The position numbers were made by a program, and so were the translations under genes. A stretch of DNA of 32,169 bases, from the NCBI GenBank assembly GCA_964514225.1, contig CAZEPT010000002.1, positions 1-32,169 on the forward strand. The letters run 5' to 3'. This stretch comes from CAZEPT01 sp964514225. GTDB taxonomy: Bacteria; Patescibacteriota; Minisyncoccia; Phycocordibacterales; UBA9973. Within the stretch, counting starts at the first letter, position 1; the number at the start of each line of letters is the position of its first letter. Below, piece after piece: positions 22,964 through 32,000 of this stretch. A model generated the notes under the pieces. It saw only the letters and a list, made by a program, of their open reading frames with translations. It made no database searches and was not told where the DNA came from.

Positions 22964-23677
22964 TTATTTGACTTCTGTTTGTGCTTTCGCCTCAGCTTCA
23001 ATTTTTGCTTTCTCAGCATCTTGTTTTTCTTTAGCAACTACTATATCAGGAATGAGCTTCTCGACTTCTTCTTCAGTCTTATATCCAGTGTAGACTTCAT
23101 CTTTCACGACGAGTGCTGGAAGCTTCGTATCTGAAATTTTAAAGATTTTGATAAGCGAGTGGAGTGGTGAAAGATCAGACGTAAAATCAAATGAGTATAC
23201 CCGAAGCTCTGGATATTTCTGACGAAGCTTTGTTAGAACGATAGATTGCTTAACACACTCAGTACAATTTTCAGCAGTGGTATAAAAATAGAATATGGGT
23301 TCAACGACAATCTTACATTTTTCTTTGAGTTGCTGAACAAGAAGGTAATCTTTAATTTGGAGGAGTCCATAGTACCGTTTGAGTTCAGCTACTTGTTCTT
23401 TGTTGTCTATATTGTTCTCACTGTAGGTAATCTTCTCAGCGAGTTCATTGAGCTCTTGAGAGAGAGTCGACTGAGATACATCTTTACAGGAGAGCTCTTG
23501 GAGTAGTTGAAATTGTGTCTCGGCAGCTAAGATGTCAATCGAAATCTTATCTTGAATCTTTTTAACTTCTGAGAGTTTCCGTCCGTTCAAAAATCCTGAG
23601 AGTGCGGCGGCTGTCACGAAAACAGCAAGAGTGATAAAAAAGACTATAATATAGCGTGTAATATCTTGTTTTTGCAT
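22964..23677 (-). CDS. Membrane-anchored thioredoxin-like protein (CTEC)
   Basis: A 237-residue protein with one N-terminal helix (about residues 8-28), a charged coiled-coil-like stalk (about 33-118), and a C-terminal thioredoxin-like fold. The fold has the motif C138-T-E-C141 after an YFYTTAEN strand, and a cis-Pro region LPALVV (P187). A Glu/Ala/Lys-rich tail closes it. It is probably exported, with the redox site outside the membrane. C64 and C121 lie in the stalk. The start at 23677 is preferred over one at 23704, because it puts the charged residues and helix in the usual order. Its role as oxidase, reductase or isomerase is not decidable. A DsbA-like protein lies 1.5 kb away. Confidence 0.75.
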   Translation of the reverse strand: MQKQDITRYIIVFFITLAVFVTAAALSGFLNGRKLSEVKKIQDKISIDILAAETQFQLLQELSCKDVSQSTLSQELNELAEKITYSENNIDNKEQVAELKRYYGLLQIKDYLLVQQLKEKCKIVVEPIFYFYTTAENCTECVKQSIVLTKLRQKYPELRVYSFDFTSDLSPLHSLIKIFKISDTKLPALVVKDEVYTGYKTEEEVEKLIPDIVVAKEKQDAEKAKIEAEAKAQTEVK

Positions 23678-23790
23678 AAATGTATGTTTAGTATACCCCG
23701 ACACCTACTTTTTTACAATCATGCTTACATATAAGCAATTCATCTTTAAAAAATAACTCCAAGGTACAAATTAAGTGTGATGGTGTAACA

Positions 23791-25062
23791 TTAAACACCA
23801 CGTGTGTCTCGCTCGGAAGTCCAACTCGCCTCATAAGAGCGAATAGCATTCCAAATTGATTTAAGGAGCCAGAATGGAGCGATCAGTGAATAAATAAAGA
23901 AGAAGTAAAAGATATTCAGGTTAATCTTAGTCTTCCCGTACCGCATCCTCTGCCCTATAAAAAGCGACGTAAAGACCATAAGATAGACTGATATCGTCAT
24001 AAAGAAGATCGCTTGCGATGGAGCGTAAAAAAGGTCGAACTTTGGCCAAGCAAAAGAAAAGGTATCAACAAATCCAACAGCTTGGTAGTACATCACTTTG
24101 TTATACACAAACCGAACAATTTTATACGCTCCATATGTGAACAAGAAAAGTACTGAAAGAATAGAAATAATACCTGACGGAAGCGTAATAAAGCCAACAT
24201 TACCATAGCGTGCTTTAAACAAGAGATGCTTGTAGTCAAACGCATTTTTAATAAACCCATAGATCCAACGAACTCGTTGTTTATACAACCCGTGAACCTT
24301 ATGTGGTGCAATCGTGTACACATATGCGTCAGGTGCATGTTCAATACGCATTCCGTTTTGATGCATCCGAAGTGCTATTTCTTGATCCTCTGTATTGTGA
24401 GCATGTTTATAGGGACCTATCTCATCAAACACTTTTTTTCTAAATATAGAAAAAGGTCCTGGTGTTACATGGATTGCATTTAACATACCGAGCATTTTTT
24501 TAATGTAAATAGCGTAATCATACTCCACACTCTGAGCTTTTTGAAGCATTGTTTTAGGGTCCTTAATGAGAATGGTTGGAGCGACTGCCATAACTTCCGG
24601 TGTATCAAAATAGGTCATAATACGCTTTAATGCTTCAGGGTGCACCTCAGAGTCAGCATCCAGGCATCCAACAAATGGTGTATGTGAGTTGAGAAGTCCG
24701 AGATTATTGGCAGCAAACTTTCCTGAATTTTTCTGAGTAAACAGTTTTACATTCGGATAATCTTTATACTGAGACATAATCTCCCATGTATCGTCTGTTG
24801 ATCCATCATCGACAACGTTGATGAAAATCTTATCAGCTGGATAATCGAGTGCTAAAAGCGAATTAACTGTTTTCTCGATATTGATTGATTCATTGTAGGC
24901 TGGAACAGTAATAGTGACTGCTGGATATTCAGGAAGGGTTATTTTTTCTGTACGAACCAAAATATCTCTCTTCTTTTGAATAAAAACAACCAGCATAAAG
25001 ACCTGAACGTACAACGACACGAAGGTAAAAATATAGAAAAATACCTCATAGAGAGACTGCAT
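23791..25062 (-). CDS. Family 2 glycosyltransferase, processive membrane type
   Basis: A 423-residue protein with an N-terminal membrane helix (about residues 7-28), a GT-A domain, and three or four C-terminal helices. It shows the GT2 motifs of processive synthases: TVPAYNES (52-59), VVDDGSTDDT (83-92), DAD (135-137), TED (224-226) and QRVRW (262-266). This set is typical of the cellulose, hyaluronan and poly-GlcNAc synthase group, so it may extend an extracellular polysaccharide. The sugar cannot be predicted. No export partner or BcsB-like gene is adjacent. Its -10 box ends 11 bases before the ATG, predicting a leader of about 4 nt. Confidence 0.9.
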   Translation of the reverse strand: MQSLYEVFFYIFTFVSLYVQVFMLVVFIQKKRDILVRTEKITLPEYPAVTITVPAYNESINIEKTVNSLLALDYPADKIFINVVDDGSTDDTWEIMSQYKDYPNVKLFTQKNSGKFAANNLGLLNSHTPFVGCLDADSEVHPEALKRIMTYFDTPEVMAVAPTILIKDPKTMLQKAQSVEYDYAIYIKKMLGMLNAIHVTPGPFSIFRKKVFDEIGPYKHAHNTEDQEIALRMHQNGMRIEHAPDAYVYTIAPHKVHGLYKQRVRWIYGFIKNAFDYKHLLFKARYGNVGFITLPSGIISILSVLFLFTYGAYKIVRFVYNKVMYYQAVGFVDTFSFAWPKFDLFYAPSQAIFFMTISVYLMVFTSLFIGQRMRYGKTKINLNIFYFFFIYSLIAPFWLLKSIWNAIRSYEASWTSERDTRGV

Positions 25063-25079
25063 ATATGTGCTTTATTATA
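25063..25079 (-). promoter_or_regulatory. -10 box of the GT2 gene, very short leader
   Basis: TATAAT (minus, 25079-25074) with 11 bases to the ATG at 25062. The sequence just before the start (ACATATATG) resembles that before uvrA. Confidence 0.45.
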
Positions 25080-25126
25080 GCATAAAACCCCTTAAACAAC
25101 ACACGCCATACACAGGTAATCAATCC

Positions 25127-25162
25127 TTGTGCCTGTCCTCTTTTGGGTGGTATACTTACTCC
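25127..25162 (+). promoter_or_regulatory. Promoter of the DsbA-like gene, leaderless spacing
   Basis: TTGTGC (25127-25132), 18 bases, TATACT (25151-25156), then six bases to the ATG at 25163. Confidence 0.6.
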
Positions 25163-25933
25163 ATGGAACACACAGAAAAAAAACAGACACCATCTACACC
25201 AGTTGATTTTACTAATAAAAAACCTGGCATGAATGTGGGAGTCGCTATTATTATCGCTGGAATTATCATTGCGGGAGCAGTCTACTTCTCAAAAAGCGGT
25301 GGAGCAAAAACAGCAGGTTCAAAAACAATTGTTCAAGAACTTGGAATCAAACCTGCAGAATTCAAAGCTTGTTTTGATGAAAAACGCTACGATGCAAAAG
25401 TAAAAGCTGACATAGCAAGTGCAGAACGCGCGACAGCTCACATCCCTATCGACCAAGGACGCGGAACTCCATACAGTATTGCGGTTGGTAAAAATGGTAC
25501 AAAGCTAGAGATTGCTGGAGCGTATCCGATTGAATCAGTAAAAAGTATGCTCGATGAAATGCTCGCTGGAACAGCAAAGAGCCAAGCAAATATCGCTATT
25601 GACCCAGTTACTGAGACAGATCACTACTTCGGTTCAAAGGACGCAGAAATTGTGATCATCGAATATTCTGATCTCGAATGTCCATACTGTGCACGATTCC
25701 ACACAACCATGCACCAAATTGTTGAAGACTACGGAGGTAAAGTTGCTTGGGTTTACAGACACCTTCCTCTTGAATCAATCCACCCAAATGCGTACAATAA
25801 AGCTCTTGCAGCAGAATGTATAGCTTCGCTCGGAAACAACGATAAGTACTGGAAATACATAGACGACATTTTTGAGAAAATGGCGCCAAAACCACCAGTT
25901 TTTGATCCTCTAACTGGAGAGACAGCAGAATAA
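25163..25933 (+). CDS. Membrane-anchored DsbA-like thiol oxidoreductase with swapped halves
   Basis: A 256-residue protein with an N-terminal anchor (about residues 24-42). Residues about 55-135 look like the second half of a DsbA domain: LGIKPAEFKACFDEKRY (with the usual Cys, C70), a GTP cis-Pro loop (101-103), then the closing strands ending in GAYPIESVKSML. Residues about 152-245 look like the first half: DHYFGSKDAEIVIIEYSD, the active site C173-P-Y-C176, WVYRHLPLESIHPNA, and AAECIASLGNNDKYW. Nothing like the second half follows before the stop. This order is that of a circular permutation. The start at 25163 is supported by the leaderless promoter; a frame from 25067 would include it. It probably acts in disulfide formation outside the cell. 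Confidence 0.8.
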   Translation: MEHTEKKQTPSTPVDFTNKKPGMNVGVAIIIAGIIIAGAVYFSKSGGAKTAGSKTIVQELGIKPAEFKACFDEKRYDAKVKADIASAERATAHIPIDQGRGTPYSIAVGKNGTKLEIAGAYPIESVKSMLDEMLAGTAKSQANIAIDPVTETDHYFGSKDAEIVIIEYSDLECPYCARFHTTMHQIVEDYGGKVAWVYRHLPLESIHPNAYNKALAAECIASLGNNDKYWKYIDDIFEKMAPKPPVFDPLTGETAE

Positions 25934-25960
25934 ACAAGAGTACAAATTTCTAACTACAGA

Positions 25961-26013
25961 GGAAATACAACAAAAGCAGGTCGCCTGAGGCGACCTGCTT
26001 TTGTTGTATTTCC
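25961..26013. terminator. Bidirectional terminator between the DsbA-like gene and rpoD
   Basis: A perfect 25-bp inverted repeat (25961-25985 and 25989-26013) with a 3-base loop TGA. It lies between convergent genes and is the longest hairpin in the window. Confidence 0.85.
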
Positions 26014-26020
26014 TATTTAC

Positions 26021-27361
26021 TTAATCAAAATAGTGACGCAATCGAGCGATCTTTTCGTTAGCTCGAAGTTTTTCATGAACCTTCGCTTCAATCTGACGAA
26101 TACGTTCCCGAGTGACATTGAATTCAACACCGACTTCTTCGAGTGTATGTTGAACTCCATCAACGAGCCCGTATCGCATCTCCAAAATCTTTCGTTCTTT
26201 CTCAGAGAGTTCACCGAGCGCTTCACGGATATGGTCTTGAAGTATTCGACGTGACGCCTCTTGATCAGGACGAAGGATCTTATCGTCAGCAATAAACTCA
26301 CCACGAGTTGATTTCTCATCATCATCACCAATTGGTTGTTCAAGTGAGAGTGTGTCTTGATTGATGTTTTCAATAATATGAATCTTCTCAACTTCGACTC
26401 CCATCTCAGTCGCTATTTCTTCAGGCAATGGATCACGTCCGAGATCTTGAGAGAGACGTCTGTAGACTTGTTTGTATTTTGAAATTGTCTCAACCATGTG
26501 GACGGGAATACGGATAGTTCGAGACTGATCAGCAAGCGCACGAGTAATAGACTGTCTGATCCACCAGGTTGCATACGTTGAAAACTTATACCCTTTTGTC
26601 CAGTCGAATTTCTCAACTGCTTTAAAGAGTCCAATGTTCCCTTCTTGAATCAAATCAAGGAGTGTGAGGTCAGCACTTCGCCCAACATATTTCTTAGCAA
26701 TAGAAACTACGAGACGGAGGTTTGCACGAGCGAGAAGTGTCCGTGCTTCGGTGTCGCCTGCTTCAATTCTTTTAGCAAGCTCGCGTTCTTCACTCGCATG
26801 AATGAGTGAATATTGTCCAATTTCCTTAAGATACATTTGAATCGAATCATACCCCGAAACATCCTTGCCGAGTTTAAAATCTTTTTTCTCAGTCGGCTCA
26901 AGATCGAGAAGGTTTCCTCCTTCTAAAATATCAATACCCGCTTGCTGGAGTTTCTCGTAGAGTTCCTCCAAAAATGCAATATCATTTTCAATATTAGGGA
27001 ATGTCTTAACAATCTCATCATATGTAATAAAATGTCTTTTCTTTCCTTTGTCCAAAAGCATTTCGGTTTTTTTGACCTGATCTTCAGCAGTTTTACCGTC
27101 TTTTTTGTGAATAACTACCTTAGGAGTTACCTTCTTCGGAGATACTTTCTTAACGACTTTTTTAGATCCTCCATTTTTTACGGGAGCCTTTTTTACAACA
27201 GCTTTTTTGACGACATTTTTTTTCTTTGATACGCTTTTCTTTGCTTGAGGTACGGCTTTTTTAACCTGTTTTTTGACAGGCTTTGGAGCTGTTTTCTTAA
27301 CAACTTTTTTTACTATTTTCTGTGTTGGTTTTTTAAGCACTTTTTTCGTTGTTTTTTTCAT
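26021..27361 (-). CDS. rpoD: RNA polymerase sigma-70 (RpoD) with a histone H1-like tail
   Basis: A 446-residue primary sigma factor. Regions 1.2 to 4 are all present: GYDSIQMYLKEIGQ, then LRLVVSIAKKYVGR, the region 2.4 signature YATWWIRQSITRAL, and a C-terminal region 4 with RERIRQIEAKV. A short region-1.1-like part (about residues 108-145) precedes them. Residues 1-90 are a Lys-rich low-complexity tail, with 36 Lys among 90, many as KK pairs separated by Val, Ala or Pro. That is much like histone H1 or bacterial H1-like proteins. The tail is in frame after the ATG at 27361, whose junction with dnaG is TAATATG. It is the last gene of rpoC-dnaG-rpoD. Confidence 0.95.
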   Translation of the reverse strand: MKKTTKKVLKKPTQKIVKKVVKKTAPKPVKKQVKKAVPQAKKSVSKKKNVVKKAVVKKAPVKNGGSKKVVKKVSPKKVTPKVVIHKKDGKTAEDQVKKTEMLLDKGKKRHFITYDEIVKTFPNIENDIAFLEELYEKLQQAGIDILEGGNLLDLEPTEKKDFKLGKDVSGYDSIQMYLKEIGQYSLIHASEERELAKRIEAGDTEARTLLARANLRLVVSIAKKYVGRSADLTLLDLIQEGNIGLFKAVEKFDWTKGYKFSTYATWWIRQSITRALADQSRTIRIPVHMVETISKYKQVYRRLSQDLGRDPLPEEIATEMGVEVEKIHIIENINQDTLSLEQPIGDDDEKSTRGEFIADDKILRPDQEASRRILQDHIREALGELSEKERKILEMRYGLVDGVQHTLEEVGVEFNVTRERIRQIEAKVHEKLRANEKIARLRHYFD

Positions 27362-27362
27362 A

Positions 27363-29066
27363 TTATTTTTTTTGCATTTTTTGAGTGATTGTTGCGACCT
27401 CTCTTATTTTTTCTTGCGTATCAAGTCCTAATAATTCATCTTGGTTCATCTCATTCCTGAGGCGTCCCAGCTCTTGTTTATAATACTCTCCCTCATACAT
27501 CGTGTACATAAAGAGTGCATCTTTGAGGAGTGTCTCACTGTTTGAAAAAGTTTTCTCTATCATAAACAGCAGTTGTTCTTTTTTGACTTCGTGAATCTCT
27601 CTTATTTCAAGATACTTCTCTCCTAAAATCGATCTCATCTTTTCATCGTAGAGTTCATACTCTTTTTGATATCCATGAGATTCAAAGTAGAAGACCAGTC
27701 CGAACATTTTTTCAAGAGAGCTTTCACCTTGAGCAACGCTTAACTCTTTTGTTCCGTCACCTAACTTAGGGTCTTTTTTCTGGAAGAGTCTAAAGTCATC
27801 AAACAGCGCTCGTTCGTCAATAGAGAGAAGCGACGATATCTGAGTAACATAGTGGGCCTGTTCGATTGGACTTTTAATGGCAACCAAGAGTGGCCAGATT
27901 TTCTCAGAGATTCCCTTGCGAAGGATATGAGATGACGTATGATTTTTAAGATAATTCGTAAAGAACAAAATCGCATCTTGTTTTTTATCGATAAGCTCTC
28001 GAAGTCCTTTCGGGTCAGTTCGCGCAATATCAGCAAAATCTTTTTGCCCCACAATTGAGATACAGTACACGAAGAATCCAAGAGAAAGTGCGGCCCCAGT
28101 TGCCCGATACATCGCTTTGAGCCCAGCACCATCATTATCAAACGCAAGCGAGATACTGTCCGTCATGCGCTTAATGATGCCTAGGTGGGATGACCCACCG
28201 ACTTTAGCAGTGTCAGCACCAGAGAATGCAGTACCTGAACTTGCAACCACAAAATGGATTCCTGATTGATGAGTCATAACGACATCCATCTGACCTTCGA
28301 CGACAATAGCTTTTTTAGAAGCCCTGATAGCGTCTTTCGCTTGATAGAGTCCATAGAATATTTCGCTCTTATTGAAGAGCGGACTCTCTGGTGAGTTGAT
28401 GTACTTTGCTTCTTTTGATTCCGGATCAATAATTCTCCCTGAAAATCCGATGACGCGCCCGTTTGTATCCATAAAAGGAAACATGATTCGGTTACGAAAA
28501 CGATCATAGAATCCATAATCCCCTTTTTTAATGAGCCCGGCTTCTTCGATGAGTGTTTCAGGAAATCCTTTTGATGTTAAGTGTGTGTAGAGTGACTTCC
28601 AATCTGCTGGAGCAAATCCGATTCGAAATGTATTAATCGTTTTTTGTGTCAGTCCACGAGTGGTGAGATATTCAGAAGCAGTCTTATTTTTTGATAAAGC
28701 TTCATGAAAGAAGAGTGATGCTTGTTCTAACACAGCGTAGAGATCTTTTTTCCCTTCTACTACTCCGCCACCCATGTCATAGTCTTTGAGATTGACATGG
28801 GCTTTCTCAGCGAGCGCAACAAGTGCATGTTTGAAATCAAGTCCTTCATACTCTTCCATGAAAGAAAATATATCTCCTTTCTTTCCGCATCCGAAGCAGT
28901 AATAGGTATTTCGGTCAGTAGATATGTAAAACGAAGCGGTCTTTTCTTTGTGGAAAGGACACCTAGCTCGATAATTTTTACCAGCTCTTTCAACAGGAAT
29001 ATATTGTTCAATAAATTCAAGTATAGGAAGCCGTGATTTAATTTCTAAAGCAGCTCCGGATTTCAT
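27363..29066 (-). CDS. dnaG: DNA primase
   Basis: A 567-residue bacterial primase. The N-terminal zinc domain has the CPFH...CFGC ligands (within about residues 37-61). The TOPRIM core shows IVVEGQMDVV and, further on, LAFDNDGAGLKA, which carry the metal-binding acidic residues. The C-terminal region (helicase-binding in other primases) is diverged and predicted helical. It makes RNA primers for the replication fork. It sits between rpoC (16 bases upstream) and rpoD (start next to its stop), so it belongs to a macromolecular-synthesis operon. A GGAG lies upstream but too far from the ATG to act as a normal Shine-Dalgarno. Confidence 0.95.
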   Translation of the reverse strand: MKSGAALEIKSRLPILEFIEQYIPVERAGKNYRARCPFHKEKTASFYISTDRNTYYCFGCGKKGDIFSFMEEYEGLDFKHALVALAEKAHVNLKDYDMGGGVVEGKKDLYAVLEQASLFFHEALSKNKTASEYLTTRGLTQKTINTFRIGFAPADWKSLYTHLTSKGFPETLIEEAGLIKKGDYGFYDRFRNRIMFPFMDTNGRVIGFSGRIIDPESKEAKYINSPESPLFNKSEIFYGLYQAKDAIRASKKAIVVEGQMDVVMTHQSGIHFVVASSGTAFSGADTAKVGGSSHLGIIKRMTDSISLAFDNDGAGLKAMYRATGAALSLGFFVYCISIVGQKDFADIARTDPKGLRELIDKKQDAILFFTNYLKNHTSSHILRKGISEKIWPLLVAIKSPIEQAHYVTQISSLLSIDERALFDDFRLFQKKDPKLGDGTKELSVAQGESSLEKMFGLVFYFESHGYQKEYELYDEKMRSILGEKYLEIREIHEVKKEQLLFMIEKTFSNSETLLKDALFMYTMYEGEYYKQELGRLRNEMNQDELLGLDTQEKIREVATITQKMQKK

Positions 29067-29082
29067 AATAGTACTCTTCTTT

Positions 29083-32000
29083 TTACGCTCCTTTTTCGGA
29101 GTCGGCAGCTTTTCGAAAGCCCGTTCCTGCAGGAATCAAGCCTCCGATAATAACATTTTCTTTAAGTCCTCGAAGTCGATCAACTCCTCCTCGAACGGCA
29201 TTGTTGATGAGTACACGGTTTGTGTTTTGGAATGATGCAGCAGAGAGCCAACTTGTAGTCGTCAGTGATACATCTGAGATTCCCAAAATGATCGTATCTG
29301 CCTTTGCAGGAAGACCGCCTTCTTCTTCAGCTCGAGTGTTTTCTTCATTGAGTTCAATAAGCTCGACGGTTTCACCTCCTGAGAAGTGTGTATCGCCTGA
29401 TGCTTTGATCTTCACACGAGAGAACATTTGCCTAATGATGATCTCGATGTGTTTTCGAGAAATAGATGCTCCTTGGAGTTCGTACACTTTGTTAATTTCA
29501 TCAATAATATATTCTTCAGCAACTTGCTTGCCTCCAAACTTGAAGATCTCTGAAATATCAGCTGATCCATCAGTAAGCTTTTGGCCTGAAATAACATCTT
29601 CTCCAACTTTGACGAGCGGGTTTCGACGGAATGCAACTTTGTATTCAGTCGTATTACTCTTAAGTCCTCCTTTGCTATCTTCTAGGATAACGATTGTCTT
29701 TTCTTTTTCATGTTTGATGATTTCGATCACCTTACCAGCACCATGACAGATAACTGCAGGATTCTTCGGAAGACGTCGTTCGAAAATTTCTTCAACACGA
29801 GGGAGACCAGCAGTAATATCAACTGCCACAACTCCTCCGGCGTGGAATGTTCGAAGTGTCAACTGTGTACCTGGCTCACCAATAGCTTGTGCAGCGACGA
29901 TACCAACAGCTTCACCGATATCAACGAGTCTGTTTCGCCCAAGATCAAGACCGTAGCACATCTGACAAACTCCGTGGAGTGTCTTACATGCAAGCGGACT
30001 GCGGACAAGCACTTTCTCAATACCGAGCTTTTCAACATGCGCCGCATCTTCTCGGTTAAGAAGTGTTCCTTTTTTGTAGATGACAGTACCAGCACTATCT
30101 TTAACATCTTCGAGTACAATACGTCCTCGGAGGTTCTTAGAGAGAGGAATTTCAATTCCCATAACGTTATCTTTTTGAGCGTAGCGTCCTTCTTTTGTTT
30201 TACAATCGTGGTCAGTAACGACAACATCTTGCGCAACGTCAACGAGACGTCGTGTAAGGTATCCAGCTTTAGCAGTGTTGAGCGCAGTATCAGCGAGACC
30301 TTTACGAGAACCGTGAGTGATAATGAAGTATTCAATCGGAGAAAGTCCTTCTTTGTATGATGGAATAACTGGGAAGTCGATTGTTCGTCCTTGTGTATTG
30401 ATGATGAGACCTTTCATACCAGCCATCTGTGAGATTTGTCCAACAGATCCTCGGGCACCAGAGATGACCATGTCATAGACTGACCCGGCAGTGTTGAGTG
30501 TTGCAGGAATAAGTTTTTCAACTTCTTTCTTAGCAAGTTCCCAGATTTCAATTACTTTTTGGTATTTCTCATCTTTCGAGAGAAGACCATCGTTGTATTG
30601 TTCGATAATAACTGCTTCTTTCTTTCGAGATTCTGCGACGATCGCTTTTTTCCCTTCAGGAACTTTGACGTTGTCATATCCGAATGTTGTTCCAGAGACA
30701 GTAGAGTACTTGAATCCGAAATCTTTGATTTTATCTAGAATTTTTGGTGTTGCATCAATACCAACATCTGTGATGACTTCGTCAACGAGACTCGACATAA
30801 CTTTCTTCGTTATTTCTTTCCCCGTATAGGCAAAATCTCTTGGGAGGATTGAGTTGAAGAGGAGTTTTCCAACAGTTGTTTCAAAGAGTCCTCCTTCAAA
30901 TTGTGCGTATTTTGGTGAATCAGTTGGAAGCACTTTAATTTTTGCTCGGAAACCAAGGATACCGTGTTCGTAGGCCGCAATCGCTTCATTTGGGCTGGAG
31001 AAAATACTTCCCTCTCCTTTTTCACCTTCAACGTCTTTCGTCATCCAATAACATCCTAAGATAATATCGTTTGATGGGTTGACAATCGGTTCTCCAGACT
31101 GAGGTTTAAGGAGGTTTTTGTTTGATGCCATGAGATCTCGTGCTTCAGCTTGTGCTTGAACAGAGAGTGGTAAGTAGACTGCCATTTGGTCTCCATCGAA
31201 GTCAGCGTTGAAAGCCGCACACACGAGTGGGTGGAGTTGAATCGCATTTCCTTCGATCAAAATTGGGTGAAATGCCTGAATACCAAGACGGTGAAGTGTT
31301 GGCGCACGGTTAAGGAGAACATATTTTCCTTCAATACATTCTTCAAGGATTGCCCAGACTTCAGGAATACCATCTTCGACGAGCTTGTTCGCCCCACGAA
31401 TATTGTAGGTAAATTCTCGTTCGATTAATTTTGAAACAACGAACGGCTTGAAAAGTTCAAGCGCCATATGCTTTGGAAGTCCACACTGATCAAGGTGAAG
31501 GTTTGGACCGACAACGATCACAGAACGCGCAGAGTAGTCCACACGCTTCCCAAGGAGGTTTTGTCGGAAGAGACCTTGTTTTGATTTAAGGTTATCAGCG
31601 AGAGACTTAAGTGCTCGTTTTTGAGATTGGCTCATTGCTTGAGTGTCATTTTGACTTGCAATCGAGTTATCCAAGAGTGCATCAACAGCTTCTTGAAGAA
31701 TACGCTTTTCGTTTCTCAAAATAACATCAGGTGCGCCGATTTCTTTCAATTTCTTGAGACGGTTGTTTCTGTTGATCACACGACGGTAGAGGTCGTTGAT
31801 ATCAGAAGTTGCATGTCGTCCACCATCGAGCGCAACCATCGGTCGGAGCGCTGGAGGAATAACAGGAAGCACTGTCAAAAACATCCATTCCGGCCGCATA
31901 TCAGCGTGGATCATTGAGCGGATAAGAGCGAGCCTCTTTTCCAGTTTTTCTCTTTCTGAGTTCCCTGCCTTGTCGACAAGTACTTGAGTAATATCACGGA

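Noticed and set aside
25067..25162. Longer N-terminus for the DsbA-like protein
   Set aside because: The extra 32 codons contain the promoter elements and would put polar residues of no family similarity before the membrane anchor.
27091..27361. Lys-rich stretch as a separate histone-like gene
   Set aside because: It is in frame with the sigma factor without a stop, so it is a tail of RpoD and not a distinct protein.
29201..29746. Long open frame opposite rpoC (181 codons)
   Set aside because: Fully antisense to a conserved part of rpoC, with no promoter or family similarity; it is a by-product of rpoC codon usage. The same applies to frames opposite tsf, rpsB, uvrB and dnaG.
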